64,000 bases of DNA from Panax quinquefolius (Eukaryota > Streptophyta > Magnoliopsida > Apiales > Araliaceae), in NCBI GenBank assembly GCA_020205615.1, contig CM035171.1:6003601-6067600 (forward strand), written 5' to 3'. Shown piece by piece: positions 1-10,369 of this stretch. Each line of letters starts with the position of its first letter. Position 1 is the first letter of the stretch. The position numbers and the translations under genes were made by a program. A model generated the notes under the pieces. The model did no database searches, had not been told where the DNA came from, and saw only the letters and a list, made by a program, of their open reading frames with translations.

Positions 1-430
1 GCAACCAAAAGAGAGCAAAAGCAAAATGATAATCTCGGGTGATAATTGATCATCAAAGCGGTGACAATAAGCATAGATGGAATCAACATGCGAAAATGGT
101 AACCACTTGGTGGTAATCATGGTCAAAAACAATAAGAATGGACATTTCAAGAAGAGGAGATTCAACAATGATGGAAAGACGTCGACCAAAAGACCCGTTG
201 TTAAGGAAGGGAACGACCACCTATCATATGCTTCAAATGCGGAGGGGAGGGACACATCACCAAACCTAGCGTGATCTTAGTCAAAGCATGTTATAATTAT
301 GGAAGAAAGGTCACTTAGCTGGAGATTTTTATCGCTTCACCCAAAGACAAGTTCAGCTAGGATGGAGGTACCAAAGGCCGTCCCAGAAAAGTCAAAGCCG
401 GTAGTTTAAGAGAGAACATTTTTTTCTCAT
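1..430 (+). pseudogene. gag: gag 3' end (nucleocapsid zinc knuckles), frameshifted
   Basis: The nucleocapsid part of Gag binds element RNA in the virus-like particle. The reading frame is broken, but ATATGCTTCAAATGCGG (CFKCGG) near 225 and CATGTTATAATTATGG near 287 mark the two zinc knuckles seen intact in E2. The second knuckle has a Tyr codon where the second Cys is expected, as in E2. A basic stretch (GHFKKRRFNNDGK) precedes it. The start of gag is outside the window. Confidence 0.75.
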
Positions 431-839
431 GACAAGGAACTTGAATAAAATTATCACGGGTATGTTAGTCATAAACTCTTGTGAAGTTTATACCGTGTTG
501 AATCTGGGATTCTACTCACTCTTTTATTTCACCTAGTTGTGTTCAATGTTTGAATTTAACTCCTAGAAGTTAGATTTTGATTTATTTGTTGAAACTTCGG
601 TTGGGAGAAAACCTTCATTACCTCCATTATTTATAAATCTTGTTCAAATCAACACTTTCACATTACTGTCGATCGTATCTCTTTGAAAATACTTGCCTTT
701 GATGTGATTTTAGGAATTGATTGGTTAACTACTTATCATTTTTTAAATCGGGTTGTTAGCTTTCATATTCCTAACCAACTCATTATGCTGAATTCAAGCA
801 ACCAAATCACTAAAGTTAATCATGGTCATATCAAGCCAT
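431..839 (+). pseudogene. pro: retropepsin-like protease region, broken
   Basis: This aspartic protease would process Gag-Pol. The active-site region near 500-530 is damaged (GTGTTGAATCTGGGA against GTGTTAGATACTGG in E2), so DTG is not readable. Downstream, GATGTGATTTTAGGAATTG gives the hallmark FDVILGIDWL of Ty3/gypsy proteases around 697-730. The frame shifts at least twice. Confidence 0.7.
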
Positions 840-985
840 AAGTAAAGAGCCCCATCCTTTCGTTGTTGACTTCCTTGTGTGGAATGCCTAATCCGGACTT
901 TACAGAGGCGTATTTGTGAATGACGATGGCAAGTTGATAGGTATCAATATGACGTGTTACCCAAGTCTTGGATGAGAGTCACGCT
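840..985 (+). repeat. S module, copy 1 (protease-RT linker)
   Basis: Starts AGTAAAGAGCCCC and ends near GGATGAGAGTCACG. It replaces about 100 bases present in E6 (48478-48555) between the same flanks. Close copy at 5190; related segments at 8436, 10648, 37284 and, on the other strand, 57655. No coding sense is recognised. Confidence 0.6.
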
Positions 986-1260
986 TTTGAATGATATTTC
1001 TATTGTTAATAAATTTACTTACGTATTCTTGAAGACTTCTTAGCCTACCCCTAGGCGTGAAATCGAATTGTGTATTGACCTCAATCTAAAACCCATTTCT
1101 AAAACCCTCAAATATTTCTTCAACTAAAATGAACGTAACACGCGCCAAAAAGACGTTGGCTCGAGTTAGTTGAAGATTACGATCGTACCATTCAATAGCA
1201 TCGTGGAAAGCGAATATGATAGCTAACGCGTTGAGTAGAAAGATCGTTATCGTTTTGAGT
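986..1260 (+). pseudogene. pol: RT N-terminal end fused to RNase H C-terminal end
   Basis: Bases about 1035-1096 match the start of RT (pattern REIE-CIDL--KP). The sequence then jumps directly to CCTCAAATATTTCTTCAACT (SLKYFF of RNase H) and GCGTTGAGTAGAAAGATC (ALSRK end of RNase H). All RT catalytic motifs and most of RNase H are missing. In E6 the same two points are about 1.1 kb apart, so this is an internal deletion. Confidence 0.7.
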
Positions 1261-1479
1261 GCGATGTTGTTAACATAAAGACCCATTTCGCGACTTACAA
1301 ATGATGAAGATAAAGTTAAAGACTCTAGGAACCCACGTAAAGATAACGAATATCACGAGTAGAATTAATCGACTTTAATCGATAAAGTTAAAGCCGCTGG
1401 CTACACACACCGGAAATGATGAATGTGAAGAATTAAGAAGGTTCAAGAGGCGTTATTCTAGAAGCAGAATCGACGAAGA
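1261..1479 (+). pseudogene. RNase H-integrase linker, degenerate
   Basis: Frameshifted linker with TAATCGACTTTAATCGATAA, which recurs at the same place in E5 (37780) and E6 (50015). It ends in AGAATCGACGAAGAAG, the start of the integrase N-terminal part. The integrase zinc-binding domain and DDE core are absent after it. Confidence 0.55.
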
Positions 1480-1825
1480 AGAAATCTCAACCCTCGATTT
1501 AATTGGCCCATTTGAAATCCTCGATAAAGTAGGAATCGTAGGCTTATAGACTCGTTTTACCGCCAAGTATGTCGCGTGTTCATAATGTTTTAACGTGTCG
1601 ACGTTACGTAAATATGGGGATGACGAACCACATTATTAATTTAGAACCGGACGAGATAGAGGATGATTTAACGTATGAGGAGATCGTGTTAAAATCTTGG
1701 ATAAGAAGGATTATATTCGACACTCAAAGGTTATACCTCAAGGTTAGAATTTGAAGTGAGGTCAAGGTATCCCCACCGTTCGGCGATACCGGTATAAATG
1801 TCGTAAATTTCGAGGGTGAAATTTC
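1480..1825 (+). pseudogene. pol: integrase C-terminus and chromodomain-type tail
   Basis: Readable fragments include the region equivalent to NPRFIGPFEILD (1490-1530), MSRVHNV (1569) and EPDEIEDDLTYEE followed by an ILDRK-like segment (1645-1720). The order matches the integrase C-terminus and the tail that directs chromovirus integration in plants. It is fused to the integrase N-terminal remnant with the DDE core missing. The open stretch 1569-1754 is part of this broken gene. Confidence 0.75.
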
Positions 1826-1839
1826 ATAAGGAGGGAGAT
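1826..1839 (+). other. polypurine tract
   Basis: ATAAGGAGGGAGAT lies directly before the LTR TG. The same tract precedes the 3' LTRs of E3, E5, E6, E7 and E8. It primes plus-strand DNA synthesis. Confidence 0.8.
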
Positions 1840-2833
1840 TGTGAGACCCCAGATTTTTGAATAAAGATTAAATTTTCTCGAAATATATTTTTTGAATATT
1901 ATGGTGTGGATTTGATATAATGTTATAGTTGTGGGTAATATTTACAAATTTTGCAAAAGTATGCAGTTGTTATATAATATTCGATTGGTGGGGAATATTC
2001 GTTTTAACAGGGAATATTCGTATGCAACCAAGACAATCATTTGTGGACCCCCACAACGGAATTATTTGCTTGGATTGAGAAAATGACAAAAATACTTTAT
2101 AAAAATAACTACGAAGTTTTACTGTTAAGCTGTTGAAACACCCGGTGTTAAAAGTACAAGATATCTGGCGTGTTTGCGTAAGTAGCACACCAGTATTGAC
2201 TATTGATGCTTACGTGAGAAGTCACTCGCTTATACTCAATTATTGCTACGATGAATTGTTTGCATCATATCTATCATATTATTGATTCAATTATTGTCAC
2301 GATATCATCTGCATAAAATGTTTTTATTAAATCAATACTTGAGACGATAAAGTTATTCATATTATAAATTGTAATATTTACAATGTCTAGAAGTTACTGT
2401 CGAGGAGAGGTTTGGTCACCTAATTTAAGCGCGCCCAATAAGGAGAAATCCTTATTGAAAATCCCTCTTTCACAGGAACGACTTCGGTTGATAAATATTG
2501 TGAGTTATAATATTAATAATGAATGTTGTTCGAGTTGAATTTGGAGACGCGAGCGTGATATTTGAGTCCCAATCGATGAAATTAGTAAAAATAGTCTATA
2601 AACACAAAATTTTCTGGAATTCACTATTTGGTCAAAAAGTCAACAGTTGACTTTTTTGGGAAAAGTCAAACTTCGAAATTTCAAAATTTATATTTTTGAT
2701 AAAAAATGGTTTCATTGTGTTGGAATTAATCGTGTTAGTGAAAATCGATAATTATTTCGATAATAATTGATGTCTGGAGGTTATATTGACCAATCGGGTA
2801 ATTGACCGGATAAATGAGCAATTGATTGGTATT

Positions 2834-3094
2834 ATTTCACATGATTATAACTATTTATTCACATATGTGTACTATTGAATCACATTATTTACTATTAGAA
2901 GAGTTGGTGCAAGATTGATAATACTTGCATTAACTAAGTTAAAAATGGAGGTATAGATGGAAGTCTATACTATATAATTAAGTATTTTTCACATGATTAT
3001 ACTATTGATTCACATAATTGAACTATTGATTCATATTATTTACTATTAAGGGAGTTGGTGCAAGATTGATAATACTTGCAGGACTAAATTAAAA
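2834..3094 (+). repeat. direct duplication in family-B U3
   Basis: Two copies, starting near 2834 and 2985, share TTTCACATGATTATA, ATTTACTATTA and GTTGGTGCAAGATTGATAAT. It sits just upstream of the TATA box, where enhancer repeats are common in LTRs. The E6 LTRs carry a different repeat there. Confidence 0.75.
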
Positions 3095-3170
3095 ATGAAA
3101 GAAAAGTTGGAGGTATTGTCTTTGTAATTTTTGAGCCCCAAAACGTGCGATTATCGAAACTATATTTTCC

Positions 3171-3178
3171 TATAAATA
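3171..3178 (+). promoter_or_regulatory. LTR TATA box
   Basis: TATAAATA in CCTATAAATAAG, at the same position relative to downstream repeats as in other LTRs here. No start-site data. Confidence 0.6.
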
Positions 3179-3459
3179 AGCTCATTCTTCCTCCATTTCT
3201 CACCAATTCATAAAAAAGCTTTAGAGCGATTATTATAGAGAAATTATAGAGAGAAGAAGAAGATAATCTCGCTACCTCACTATTCCAAGATATCAGATTT
3301 TTTCAAGGTAGGGAATAATATTTATTGTACTCGTAGGAGTATTATTTCTTTCTTATCTATGAAGAGAACTTCATTATTCCATTCTTATTATTCTGTTGGA
3401 ATAACTTTGTATCTGTGCAACTACCCTATACTTGGTGAAATTCTTCATTTGTTCCATTC

Positions 3460-3800
3460 TTTATCATTCACATTGGAACATCCTCACATGCATGCGTTCT
3501 ACGACCGGTGATTACATCTTTATTATTACATTGGAATATCACATGCATGCGTTCTCCACGGACTGGTTTCGTCTTTATTATTACATTGGAATATATATAT
3601 CCATGCATAAGCTTCTGCTTGGACCTGATTAAAGTCTTTATTATTCTCGTTGGAATTTCACACATGCATGCGTTTCTACGCCGCACTGATTCCGTCTTTA
3701 TTATTACTGTTGGAATATCCCACATGCATGCGTTTCTACGTGGGACTGATTTAATTATTTATTATTCTCATTGGAATAACTTGTTCATGCGATTACTATC
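3460..3800 (+). repeat. ~60 bp tandem array in family-B LTR
   Basis: About five to six degenerate units containing CATTGGAATATCACATGCATG and TCTTTATTATTAC. Homologous arrays lie at 45300-45560 and 52745-53020. Open frames on both strands here are artefacts of the repeat. Confidence 0.85.
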
Positions 3801-4145
3801 GCATGCACGGTGATTTCTATTGTTATTCCATTCCTTATTATACTCAATTGGTTAAAGTTTTGACTTCTATACTCCATGAAATTAGTGGAATATCCTTGAT
3901 ATTTAAGGCTTCATCCAAAGATCTTTTCATGGAAATATTCTTACGAGCATTCTTGAATTTTACTCTACAAAGCAAAGATCGTGTTGACAATTTGGACGTT
4001 ATTAGTTCTGAATAAAATAATTCTTGAACTTGTTTTATTGAATTCTTATATCATTGTCATCATCCTCATGTTTATATTTTGTTGAAATTCATCTGTGGCC
4101 TATAGTGCATAGATGGAATTGGTATGATTATGACTAGGGATTATT

Positions 4146-4704
4146 CGATTGTCATGTCTGAGGCTAAATTTGTGGAGTTATCCCGGTTTGCATCCCATTT
4201 GGTCGATAATGAGGAGTGAATGACGTGAATGTTTTTAAGAGGTTTGAAGCCGGAGATACGCCAATATCTTATTTCTCATAAACTGTGTTTGTATTCAGAT
4301 ATTGTAAATATGGCTCGATTAGTGGAGCGCGATAACGAAATCAATATGCAACCAAAAGAAGCGGTAAGCAAAATGATAATCTGGGTGATAACGATCATCA
4401 AAGCGGTGACAATAAGCATAGATGGAATCAACAGCGAAAATGGTAACCACTTGGTGGTAATCATGGTCAAAACAATAAGAATGGACATTTGAAGAAGAGG
4501 AGATTCAACAATGATGGAAAGACGTCAGCACCAGCACCCATTGTTAAGGAAGAGGAACAACCACCTATCATATGCTTCAAATGCGGAGGGGAGAGACACA
4601 TCAGTCCAAACTGCGCGATGCCGTCCAAAGCATGTTATAATTATGGAAGAGAAGGTCACTTGGCCCGATTTTGTGTAGTTCACCGAAAGACAAGTTCGAG
4701 CTAG
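4146..4704 (+). pseudogene. gag: gag C-terminal half with two zinc knuckles
   Basis: The capsid end is readable (MFLRGLKPEIRQYLISHK, from 4229), typical of plant gypsy Gag. After a frameshift near 4480 a basic stretch leads to zinc knuckle 1 at 4573-4614 (C-x2-C-x4-H-x4-C: Cys, Cys, His, Cys all present). Knuckle 2 at 4633-4674 is C-x2-Y-x4-H-x4-C, with Tyr for the second Cys. The frame closes at 4704. The N-terminal Gag half is missing. Confidence 0.85.
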
Positions 4705-4759
4705 GATGGAGGCACCAAAGGTCATTCCCGGAAAAGTCAAAGCCGGTAGTTTAAGAGAT

Positions 4760-5189
4760 AACATTTTTTTTTCGTGACAAGGAACCTGAATATTATTATC
4801 ACGGGTATGTTAGTCATAAACTCTTGTGAAGTCTATACCGTGTTAGATACTGGTTTTACTCACTCTTTATATTTCACCTAGTTATGTTCAATGGTTGAAT
4901 TTAACTCAGGAGAGAAGTTAGATTTTGATTTATTTATTTGAAACTTCGGTTGGGAGAAACCTTCATTACCTCCACTATTTATAAATCTTGTTCAAATCAA
5001 CACTTTCACGTTAATTCATCCGATCGTATCTCTTTGAAAATACTTGTCTTTGATGTGATTTTAGGAATCGATTGGTTAACTACTCATCATGCTTTTAAAT
5101 CGGTTGTTAGCTTTCATATTCCTAACCAACCTGTTATGCGAATTCAAGCAACCAAATCACTAAAGTCAATCATGGTCATATCAAGTCAT
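4760..5189 (+). pseudogene. pro: retropepsin-like protease, DTG present
   Basis: The catalytic Asp-Thr-Gly lies at 4846-4854 in LDTGFTHS. A frameshift follows near 4935, then an open stretch 4938-5195 reads GETFITS and VFDVILGIDWLTTHH, the conserved C-terminal half of Ty3/gypsy proteases. It would release the Gag and Pol products. Two frames are needed to read it, so it is inactive as assembled. Confidence 0.85.
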
Positions 5190-5337
5190 AGGTAAAGAGC
5201 CCCGATCCTTTCGTTGTTGACTTCCTTATGTGGAATGTACCGAAGCCAGACTTTCAGAGGCGTACCGTGTGAATGACGATGACAAGTTGATAGGTATCAA
5301 TGTGACGTGTTACCCAAGTCTTGGATGAGAGTCATAG
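5190..5337 (+). repeat. S module, copy 2
   Basis: Begins GGTAAAGAGCCCCGATCC and runs to GGATGAGAGTCATAG. It is at the same position as copy 1 in E1, between CAAGTCATA and TTTTGAATGATATTTC. E6 lacks it. Confidence 0.65.
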
Positions 5338-5449
5338 TTTTGAATGATATTTCTATTATTAATAAATTTCCTTACGTATTATTAAGACTTCTTAGCCTAC
5401 CCTAGGCGTGAAATCGAATTGTGTATTGACCCCAGTACAAAACCCATTA
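5338..5449 (+). pseudogene. pol: start of reverse transcriptase, truncated
   Basis: TTTTGAATGATATTTCTATT and the degenerate REIE-CIDP-TKP segment (5405-5448) match the RT N-terminal extension of E6 (48555-48665). The sequence breaks before the first RT motif. Confidence 0.65.
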
Positions 5450-5571
5450 GAAATTTGGTTGACTGGCTTTCCACGTAGGAAATAAGTTGTTTCGCTTTTT
5501 TTTTCAAAAGCCATGTAGGAAAATTGGTCCAATTTTTTAACATCCGTGAGTAAATTTGACGGAATGAAGCT
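5450..5571 (+). other. short spacer between E2 and E3
   Basis: AT-rich, with two similar pieces (CCACGTAGGAAA and CCATGTAGGAAA). It belongs to neither LTR family. It begins AGAAATTTGG at the E2 break, which may be the stub of a CACTA end (CACTACAAGAAA), but this is weak. No target-site duplication with the 15389 flank was found. Confidence 0.4.
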
Positions 5572-6917
5572 TGTAAAGACCCGAAAATTTTAAATAAAAG
5601 GAATTTCCTTTATTTTGAAATAGTAAGGGTTGATTTGATTAATGTGGATAGTTAAGGGTTAAATACGCCAAATATTTCAAAATAAGCAAGTGGTTATAAA
5701 ATATTCATTGTTGTAGGGGAATATTAGGTTTGGTCGTGGAATATTAAATGCTTTGTCGGGGAATATTAAATGCGGCGAGCCTAGCGACTATGTATGGGCC
5801 CATGCTTGAGTGATTGGATGAAGAAAGCGACAAATATAAGTTGTTTTTAAATAACGGCGTAGTTATTACAGATTATCTTGTTGGAATACCCGTGGGTTAA
5901 AACACACTAATCTGGCGTTGTTGAGCAGTAAGCACCGCGGTATTGCACCAATTATTGATTCTTACGTGAAAGGCACTACTTTCAATAATGGTTATAGTAA
6001 TTCTTTGTTCGATATTTTATTGAGTTAATAATTCTTTAGTTGATATTTTATATTCTTTGTTGTTTGATAATTGTCATTACACGGTATCTTTCATTATCGA
6101 AGCAATAATTCATATTATCTGAATAATATTATTAGATAACATTATTGGCAATGTCTAGAAAGTTACATCTAAGGAGAGGTTTGCGTCATCTAATTACAAT
6201 TGCTTGGCATGAAGAAGAAATTCTTATTGGAAAGCCCTCTTCCTGAGGAAGCACTGGTTGTCAATATTGTGATTACGTAATATTATTTGTGAATAATTAA
6301 TTATTGATTTATATGATGAGAAAAATATTGATTTTATGTGGATATAGATGGAGAAAATTTTTAAAATGACAATTGTTGAAAATTAATATTTTATCTTTTC
6401 GATAAAATAATTCATTTAAATATATTATTTTAATAATATATTAGCGGTGATATTTTTACAATGAATGTGGGATATATGAGTATATGAGGAGGAAGAGTAT
6501 TTTTGTGGCATTAAATGTTTAACACATGTTTTGTGTGTTGGTGGACACAATTATTGGCCAAAAAATTGATTATAGCACATGTAAAATCGCTTTGTTTGTG
6601 GATTTCGGTCGATTTTATTTGGAATTTGGAAAAACTTTCTTCTGCAAAGTTGTAGAAATTGAATTTCCTATAAAAACTCATGATTCGAATTTTCTGATGA
6701 AAGGGCTATTTATTATGAATTATTGAAGTTCGAAGCTCAAAAATAATTGATTTTGGGAGTTTAAATTATTTTTGTTAAGAAAAACGTTTTTGTATTTTTT
6801 TTGGACATCATTAACATGTGTGGCTGGTGTTTTGACCAAAAGGTGGGCTAAGGAAAATTTGTATAATTATATTAATATTATATTAAATTTTACTGCTTTG
6901 GTGTTCTAAGCGTTTTC

Positions 6918-6925
6918 TATAAATA
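6918..6925 (+). promoter_or_regulatory. LTR TATA box (E3 5' LTR)
   Basis: TATAAATA in TTCTATAAATAGGGTCTTAG. This context is conserved in most family-A and C LTRs here and marks the likely element promoter. Confidence 0.7.
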
Positions 6926-7204
6926 GGGTCTTAGGTTAGAATTGAAAATCACACGTAAAAGCTGAAGTTTTCTCTCTATTTCTCTCTCGATATTTTGAGC
7001 GTATTCTTGTGAGTATTTTGAGTATACTTTGAGTATTGCTAGAGCGGTGCAAGTTCCTTGACTATTATCTTGTTATTACAAATTAGAAATCTTGATCTTT
7101 TCGAGTAAGGGATATTATTTTTTTTTAATGATATTATTTCTTCAATATCATTATCTTTGAAATGTTGATCTGAAGTTTTTATCAAATTTGGAACTTTTTC
7201 ATGT

Positions 7205-7420
7205 CGGGTTACTATTCATGGAGTTCTTATTCATGAGTTACTATTCACGAAAGTTCTTATTAATAAGCGATTCTTATTCAGCGATTCTTATTCACGAGTA
7301 CTATTAATGCTGAGCGTGAAGATGTTTTTGTGGAATTTCTATCTTTTGGTGTCAGAGTTACTATTCACGTATCGGACTATTCACGTATCTGACCTTATTC
7401 ACGTGTATCTGTGTATTCAA
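7205..7420 (+). repeat. ~14 bp tandem array (TATTCACGAGTT type)
   Basis: About a dozen degenerate units such as TTACTATTCATGGAG, TTCTTATTCATGAG and GTATCTGACCTTATTCAC. Every fuller family-A or C LTR in the window has this array. Confidence 0.85.
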
Positions 7421-7663
7421 TAGAAAAATAAAATTTCTTCTTTTCGTCCAAAAACATCTATTACGGATACTAACTACGATTGTATCCATGTTTTGATCAT
7501 TCTTGAATTTTACACCACTATGATTATTTTGAGGTATTTTTTGGGCGTGGATAAAACCAAGTACGAATCCTTAATCCTTAATCCTTGTCATTTTGTTTCC
7601 TTTGGATTCGTTTCTTTAAAATATTTTTCATCATCCTCGATCTTAAATGATGATATTATTGAA

Positions 7664-7862
7664 TATCTTTGGCACATAGTGCAAAGATGAATGATTTCTG
7701 AAGAATATCTTTGGCTGTAGTGCAAAGATGAGCAGTGTTTAAATGAACATGGCCGAGTTGATGAATATCTTTGGCTGTAGTGTGCAAAGATGAGCAGTGT
7801 TGAGATGAACATGAATAGATTGATGAATATCTTTGGCTGTAGTGCAAAGATGAATATTTGAT
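7664..7862 (+). repeat. hairpin-forming tandem array in LTR
   Basis: Four units of the type ATCTTTGGC-n7-GCAAAGAT, spaced about 42-61 bp. Each unit can fold (ATCTTT with AAAGAT). The array explains the antisense open frames 7588-7944. Confidence 0.8.
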
Positions 7863-8423
7863 TTGAGATGAATATTGATTGATGTTCTGAGGATAAAATA
7901 TTGATGATGGATTTATTAAATTCATAGATTATAGTAGAATTCATTCTCTACGTAACTCTTCTATGAATTATTATTTCCGCTGCGAATATTGATCTGAAAC
8001 TTGTTGTCTATTGTATTCTATCAGATTTTTCCTGTTGAAGACTAACGATAATTTGTTGTATATTATCTTAGTCATAATATTCTTCTTGGGCTAGTTGAGC
8101 TCACCCTTTTCCTTGTTGTTCCATTTTTCTTCTCGGGAGGCGAGAATGTATGGCGAGTACTTAGTCGGGTATGGAATGAAGGTTCTAGAGAGTTGTTTAG
8201 TAGTCCTCACCATTTTTGTAAAATAATGAATCAATAATTATGATGGGGATTTATTTGCATGTGGATATTGTCTAGAAGACAATATTATATTTAAACTCAT
8301 GATATATATTATTGTCGTATTTCACATGACATTTGTATTATTGAAGTTGTAGTTTGCTTTTTGTACCATGTATTTGGCGACTTCGAATGGGTGTTGTGTA
8401 TACCTATTTTTGGGGCGTCCACA

Positions 8424-8435
8424 TTGATATCGAGC
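8424..8435 (+). other. primer-binding site, degenerate (initiator Met tRNA type)
   Basis: TTGATATCGAGC sits directly after the LTR end and matches TTGGTATCAGAGC except for one substitution and the loss of A from CAG. The matching loss is also seen in E5 and E6. Confidence 0.7.
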
Positions 8436-8600
8436 TATAAGTAAAGAGCCCCAGCCTCTCATTGGTGACTTCTGTTGATGGGGAATGCCGCAAAGCCGAC
8501 TCTCTCCGTGGGGAGGGCCTTAGTTTTCTTGATGTGCAAACCGATAGTACCACCATTGTGAGGTCTTTGTGGTTTGAAGCACCATAGAGAGTTCTGATTA
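8436..8600 (+). repeat. S module-like segment, copy 3 (leader)
   Basis: AGTAAAGAGCCCCAGCCTCT followed by GGGGAATGCCGCAAAGCCGA resembles the first ~75 bp of the S copies, but here sits just after the primer site. The rest differs. In E5 and E6 the primer site leads directly into the leader without it. The junction ATAAGTAAAGAG is shared with copy 1. Confidence 0.55.
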
Positions 8601-8760
8601 TGAGCTTAGGATATGATCTTTGGCGGAGATCGGGGAATAGAACTAGGAGGGAGGCGAGTAAATCCTTATTTAGTGTGTCCTACCTAAGCTTATTTGTTAG
8701 TTGGTCAAGTATATAGGGATATTATGTGATATATTGATTTCCTTAATTAACCCTTATTTT

Positions 8761-9510
8761 ATGACAAGATTTGAGAATGTCGTTGAGAATATTAACAATG
8801 GAGTAAATGAGACCGTGGAGATGCCTGTCTTTCACCAACGAGGAGAACGTCACAATAGTTGGTAATGTTCCTCCTGTGAAACAACACCAATGGCGAGATG
8901 ATGAGCGAGGGGATGTTTAGAAGCTTTTTGCGTTCATACAAAAATCGATTTGAGGAGACTCGTGTTCAAAATACGAGGAGGAAATGATAGCAATTCACGA
9001 GTGGTCACAACCAAGCGGTTCAAAGAGTTGGGACCACGAGTGCAGGGAAAGCGGGATCCGATTAAAGCGAGAGGCGTGGGTCAAACAAATTACCAAGATA
9101 TTCGATGTCTTGGGATGCACGGAGGAACGAAAGTTCCATTTGCCACCTTTATGTTCCGTGGCGAAGCGATTCACTGGTGGGAATCGTGAAGCGTACCCAT
9201 CCATTTGCACTCGGCGTGTCGTGGGAGGCGTTTGAAAGCAGTTCAATGACAAGTACTTCCACGAAAGTATTCGTCGTATGAAGGAAGTAGAGTTTATTAG
9301 ACTAGAAGCGAATAACATGGCGGTGTCCCAAAGACGAGGCGAAGTTCGCGGAGTTATCCGAGTTTACCTCATTTGGTGGAGAATGAGGAGCGTTATGGCG
9401 GATGTTTCGAGAGGTTTGAAACCCGCATACGTCGATATCTCATTTCTCATAAATTTTCTCTCTATTCGGATGTTGTCAGCGAGGCTCGATTGTTAGAAGC
9501 GAGATAACGA
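8761..9510 (+). pseudogene. gag: gag capsid region, frameshifted
   Basis: Encodes the particle-forming Gag. The likely start lies near 8761-8779 by alignment with E5 and E6. Readable core: KVPFATFMFRGEAIHWWES (open stretch 8950-9189), then MKEVEFIRLEANNMAV (9278) and GLKPAYVDISFLINF (about 9415-9460), matching plant gypsy retrotransposon gag. At least three frameshifts separate these pieces. Confidence 0.85.
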
Positions 9511-9639
9511 AAGTACGTTCAACCGAGGGACCATAACGAGGATCATACACAAAGATAGCGATCATCGAATAACGATAACCAAACGGAGAAAGAAGAATAC
9601 TGACAAAAGGCGGTAACCACTTCGTGTGGTAATCGTGGC

Positions 9640-9900
9640 CGTGAAAATAAAGAAGCGAGTCGGGAGGAGATTTTAAAGAGGAGATTCAACAACGACCATG
9701 TGAAGGCGTCGGCGCCTATAGCAACTAGTTTTAAGGGAGGAGAACGACCACCGGTCGTTATGTTACAAATCTTGGGAAGAGGGACATATCATTGAACCGC
9801 CCAACAAATTAAGGTATGCTATAGTTGTGGAAAGGAAGGACATATCGCTTCGAGATTATGCGATGTGAAACCTAGTTCAGCGGGGATGGTGACTCGAAAA
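9640..9900 (+). pseudogene. gag: gag nucleocapsid, zinc knuckle remains
   Basis: GGTATGCTATAGTTGTGGAA (CYSCGKEGH) near 9813 is a knuckle start, but one extra codon before the last Cys (HIASRLC) makes it C-x2-C-x4-H-x5-C. The first knuckle near 9755 has lost its spacing. A basic KRRFNND-like stretch precedes them. Confidence 0.7.
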
Positions 9901-9984
9901 GGATCGTCCCGAGAAAAGTCAAAGTCAACGATTAGGAAAGAAGCGTTTGTAATGGGCCACTGGTCAAAATGCAAGAACCCGAGC

Positions 9985-10300
9985 GAAGTTAGCACGGGTT
10001 AGTCGATTATAAATTCTTCAAGTATATACCTTACTAGATATCTCGGTTCTACCCATTCTTTTATCTCTCTTTGCTTACCAACGTTTAAACTTGACTCAGG
10101 AGAAATTAGACTTTGACTATCTGTGGAAACTCCGTTAGGAGAAACTTTCATCACATCCATTGTTTATAAATCTTGCTTGATTCGGGTTGGCACTATCACA
10201 TTACTGTTAACCTTATTTCTATAGAGATGTTTGTTTTGATGTGATTTTAAGGTTAACTACTCATCATGCCGAAATTGATTATTTTCGTAAGGTTGTTAGT
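9985..10300 (+). pseudogene. pro: protease region, active site damaged
   Basis: ACTAGATATCTCGGTTCTAC (10035) stands where GATACTGG encodes DTG in E2. The GETFIT segment (10139) and the FDVIL segment (10232-10250) are recognisable, but GxDW is lost. The open frame 10266-10454 is out of register with pol. Confidence 0.65.
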
Positions 10301-10369
10301 TTTCATATTCCTAAGCAACTTTGTTATTCAATTCAAGCAATCAAACCATTGTAGTCAAACATTTTCATA

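Larger units (their letters stand above)
1..4140 (+). mobile_element. E1: 5'-truncated Ty3/gypsy element with family-B 3' LTR
   Basis: The element enters from outside the window and runs gag end, protease, RT start fused to RNase H end, chromodomain tail, polypurine tract, then an LTR that is itself cut short near 4140. Two internal deletions are visible: RT core (about 1097) and integrase core (about 1480). Its gag end and protease are close copies of E2 (4370-5190). It cannot be autonomous as read. Class assignment rests on the protease and RNase H fragments and on the tail motif EPDEIEDDLTYEE. Tekay/Del-like placement is inferred. Confidence 0.85.
1840..4140 (+). repeat. family-B LTR, 3' end missing
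   Basis: Starts TGTGAGACCCCAG, aligning with the starts of the E6 LTRs (44080, 51507). It carries a TATA box at 3171-3178, an AAG/GTAGGG donor-like site at 3305-3312, and a ~60 bp repeat array at 3460-3800. Between 4128 and 4155 it stops matching LTR and becomes gag of E2, so the last ~500 bp of LTR, the primer site and the gag start are missing. Its U3 differs from the E6 LTRs. Confidence 0.8.
4141..5449 (+). mobile_element. E2: gag-protease-RT-start fragment of a family-B element
   Basis: Joined without spacer to the truncated LTR of E1. It holds the gag C-terminus with zinc knuckles, an intact protease active site, S module copy 2 and the first codons of RT, then stops at CAAAACCCATT (5449). 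No LTR follows. Close similarity to E1 suggests a tandem or unequal-recombination product rather than an unrelated insertion. Confidence 0.8.
5572..8423 (+). repeat. E3 5' LTR (family A)
   Basis: About 2.85 kb, from TGTAAAGACCCG to GGGGCGTCCACA. Contents in order: U3, TATA box (6918), degenerate donor-like site TCGAGTAAGGG (7101), array of ~14 bp TATTCACGAGTT units (7205-7420), array of hairpin-forming units (7664-7862), and a conserved end TTGGGCTAGTTGAGCTCACC. Very similar to the LTR at 12565. Open frames inside are repeat artefacts. Confidence 0.88.

Noticed and set aside
5449..5460. Left CACTA terminus at the E2 break (AGAAATTTGG)
   Set aside because: Only AGAAA of CACTACAAGAAA is present; too short to call.
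7588..7944. Antisense open frames of 89-118 codons with repeated AKDIHQ and HCSSLH peptides, also at 14554, 19043, 28096, 40328, 53488, 60292 and 61436
   Set aside because: They track the hairpin array of the LTRs and change frame from unit to unit; products of the repeat, not genes.
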